Origin: Fusobacterium sp.
GTDB lineage: Bacteria > Fusobacteriota > Fusobacteriia > Fusobacteriales > Fusobacteriaceae
Reading direction: 5' to 3'
DNA length: 23,197 nt
NCBI RefSeq assembly: GCF_032477075.1
Contig: NZ_JAWDXO010000046.1
Span: forward strand, 1 to 23,197
Shown: positions 21,552-23,197 of the stretch, in pieces
Numbering within the stretch: the stretch's first letter is position 1
How the letters are laid out: every line of letters starts with the position of its first letter
The notes under the pieces: generated by a model
The model's input: only the letters and a program-made list of their open reading frames with translations
Databases searched by the model: none
What the model was told of the DNA's origin: nothing
Position numbers and translations under genes: made by a program

Positions 21552-22526
21552 ATGAAATTTTTTGACAAAAAAATAGGTAATTTTAATTTATCACGAATTG
21601 GATTAGGAAGTATGAGAATGTCTGATGAACAGGAAGGAATTAAAACAATTCACACTGCTTTAAATGCTGGAATAAATTTCCTTAACACTGCTGATTTTTA
21701 TGGTAATGGCCAAAGTGAAATGCTGATAAAAGAAGCTTTAAAAAATTATAAACGAGAAGATATTTTTATTTCTGTAAAATTTGGAGTTATGCAGGGAATT
21801 GATGGTAAAATGTATGGAATAGATGTTCGTCCTGAAGCTGTTGAAAATTATCTTCATTATACACTTAAACGTTTAGGAACTGACTATGTAGATTTATATC
21901 AGCCTGCTAGAATTAATCCTTATATACCTGTTGAAGATACTATAGGAGCCATATCTAATCTAGTAAAAAAAGGATATGTAAAAAATATAGGAATTTCTGA
22001 AGTTAATGGAGAACTTCTTCGTAGAGCCAACTCTGTACATTCTATCAGTTTAGCTGAAGTAAGATACTCTCTTATGGATAGGCATATAGAAGATGATCTG
22101 CTTCCAACTGCAAGAGAATTAGGTGTCAATATAGTTGCTTTTGGTGTTCTTCTTTCAGGTTTAATTGGAGGAAGTTCACAAAATGAAAAACTCCTTGCTA
22201 TAAGTAAAAGAGTTTCCTCTAGTACTTTGGAAAATATTAAAGGAAATCTTTCTGTTGCTGATTCACTAAAGGAGATAGCAGACAGAAAAGAAATAACATT
22301 AGCTCAACTTGCTATAGCTTGGGTTTTGGCTCAAGGAGAGAATATAATGACATTAGTTGGTTCAAGAACACCTGCACAGGTTGAAAGTACAATTAAAGCT
22401 TTAGATGCAACTTTATCTAAAGAAGACCTACTTGAAATAGAAGAAATTATACCTAAAAAACAAGCTAATAGTTCATATATGCTTGAATTAAATTTTAATG
22501 AAAAAGGATTATTTATTCCAAAATAA
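21552..22526 (+). CDS. Aldo/keto reductase-family protein with altered catalytic tetrad
   Basis: 324 residues, full-length TIM-barrel aldo/keto reductase (GLGSMRMSDEQEG, NTADFYGNGQSEMLIKEAL, VKNIGISEVNGE, and the late NADPH-binding stretch LVGSRTPAQVE). At the catalytic positions Y50 and K76 are kept. The usual Asp of F-D-T-A-D-x-Y is N45 (LNTADFY), and the His of the YxxHR motif is A119 (YQPAR). A branch of the family carries the YQPAR form, so it may still reduce carbonyls with altered specificity. GAGGTG at 21540-21545 fixes the ATG at 21552; a GTG at 21543 lies inside that site. Monocistronic. Confidence 0.87.
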   Translation: MKFFDKKIGNFNLSRIGLGSMRMSDEQEGIKTIHTALNAGINFLNTADFYGNGQSEMLIKEALKNYKREDIFISVKFGVMQGIDGKMYGIDVRPEAVENYLHYTLKRLGTDYVDLYQPARINPYIPVEDTIGAISNLVKKGYVKNIGISEVNGELLRRANSVHSISLAEVRYSLMDRHIEDDLLPTARELGVNIVAFGVLLSGLIGGSSQNEKLLAISKRVSSSTLENIKGNLSVADSLKEIADRKEITLAQLAIAWVLAQGENIMTLVGSRTPAQVESTIKALDATLSKEDLLEIEEIIPKKQANSSYMLELNFNEKGLFIPK

Positions 22527-22543
22527 AAAAGAAAAGTATATTG

Positions 22544-22577
22544 CACCTGAAATCTTAAACAACTAAGATGGAAGGTG
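22544..22577 (+). terminator. Terminator of the aldo/keto reductase gene
   Basis: Two-part stem: CACCT/AGGTG outside, a small GAA/GGA internal loop, then ATCTTA/TAAGAT around a 6-base loop, followed by seven T. Confidence 0.8.
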
Positions 22578-22584
22578 TTTTTTT

Positions 22585-23169
22585 ATGCTAAATTAATAAA
22601 TTTAGAAGCTTTATAACCTGAAACACTAATATTTAATTATATCCTTCCATTTAAACACTATATTTTAAACCTATTTCTTTACAAATAAAACCTTGCTGGT
22701 TCTTTCTTAAAATATTTAATATTTCCAAAACTCATTTATCAGTCAAAAAAAAATATTTAAGATTTAATCTAAAATTATGATTTCAAATATTTTTTAAAAT
22801 TTTATTTTTTAATATTTGTTATAATTTTTTCAATCACAAAATAAAACATAATAATATTCTCTAATCATAAAAAAATATACTAAGTAAAATTATATAGATA
22901 TATACATATTTATTATTAGTGTGTCAAAATGCATAATTTATTTATTTATTTTTTATTTGTATGCTAACATTATTATGTTATAATTTAATAAAATTAGTAT
23001 TTTGTAAACTAATTATATTTATAATTACTAGATTAATTATTTTGTCAAACCTTATATTTTTAAAATATTTGTTTGTTATTTTTTATAAAAAAGGGGGGGA
23101 TTTTATTATTAACTTTATTAAAATTTATATTATTAAAAAATGAAGTTTATTCTTAAGGAGGAAAGAAGT
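22585..23169. other. Gene-free, extremely AT-rich leader region
   Basis: No convincing gene. It holds a promoter at 22957-22984 and an unused ribosome-binding-like G tract at 23092-23099. A 60-codon frame at 22961-23143 begins within the promoter and reads as Leu/Ile/Phe from AT richness only. Confidence 0.5.
22957..22984 (+). promoter_or_regulatory. Promoter of the right-edge gene
   Basis: TTGTAT (22957-22962), 16-base spacer, perfect TATAAT (22979-22984). Start near 22991, giving a leader of almost 180 bases. Confidence 0.55.
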
Positions 23170-23197
23170 ATGAAGAAAATTTTGGGGATATTTCTTT
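23170..23197 (+). CDS. 5' end of a truncated gene, probably exported product
   Basis: Nine codons (MKKILGIFL) before the window ends. An ideal AAGGAGG at 23155-23161 sets this start; an in-frame ATG at 23140 lacks one. The two lysines followed by a hydrophobic run look like the beginning of a signal peptide. Confidence 0.65.

Noticed and set aside
22961..23143. 60-codon hydrophobic frame
   Set aside because: Its ATG lies in the -35 box of a good promoter, there is no ribosome binding site, and its composition is what AT-rich non-coding DNA gives.

Overview
The window is about 23 kb of very AT-rich DNA (poly-A/T intergenic stretches, GGAGG-type ribosome binding sites). Its gene set of anaerobic sulfatase maturase, mannose-class PTS, cysteine desulfidase, a SigH-like sigma factor and signal-peptide proteins points to a gut-type anaerobe. 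The overall look is that of the Fusobacteriota, probably a Fusobacterium of the varium/ulcerans/mortiferum type. That assignment comes from general protein character, not from a marker gene. No rRNA, tRNA, insertion sequence or CRISPR array was seen.

Layout. (1) 1-1551: the truncated start of a minus-strand gene with a strong promoter, a PHP-domain phosphoesterase (-), and a small UPF0339/DUF1508 protein (+). (2) 1900-4576: a regulator cluster made of a membrane-anchored protein with an XRE-like helix-turn-helix, three paralogous Rrf2-family regulators without the usual cluster cysteines, and a SigH-like sigma factor. (3) 4577-5111: no convincing gene; ends in a perfect bidirectional terminator hairpin. 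(4) 5112-9106: a flavin-reductase-like protein (-), diverging from a tight operon of macrodomain protein, sigma-54 activator and anaerobic sulfatase-maturating radical SAM enzyme (+). (5) 9267-10820: an ABC-F ATPase. (6) 10927-16584 (-): one compact operon reading GntR/UTRA regulator, PTS IIB, IIA, Cys-type sulfatase, PTS IIC, IID, and a secreted endonuclease/exonuclease/phosphatase-fold protein. (7) 17086-18375 (+): cysteine desulfidase preceded by a textbook sigma-54 promoter and three identical palindromes. (8) 18511-22526: DUF2271 protein, VOC/glyoxalase-like protein, SUFU-domain protein, GNAT acetyltransferase, MazG-like NTP pyrophosphohydrolase (-), aldo/keto reductase. (9) 22585-23197: a long non-coding leader and the first codons of a further gene.

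How the genes may work together. The maturase can convert the active-site Cys of the sulfatase to formylglycine. The sulfatase lacks a signal peptide and sits between the PTS subunits, which suggests desulfation inside the cell of a sulfated amino sugar brought in by the PTS, under GntR control. The sigma-54 activator has a cysteine-rich sensory region, and the only sigma-54 promoter found is that of the cysteine desulfidase, flanked by candidate enhancer sites. The window may therefore link sulfated-glycan use and cysteine breakdown; the activator-to-promoter link is inference.
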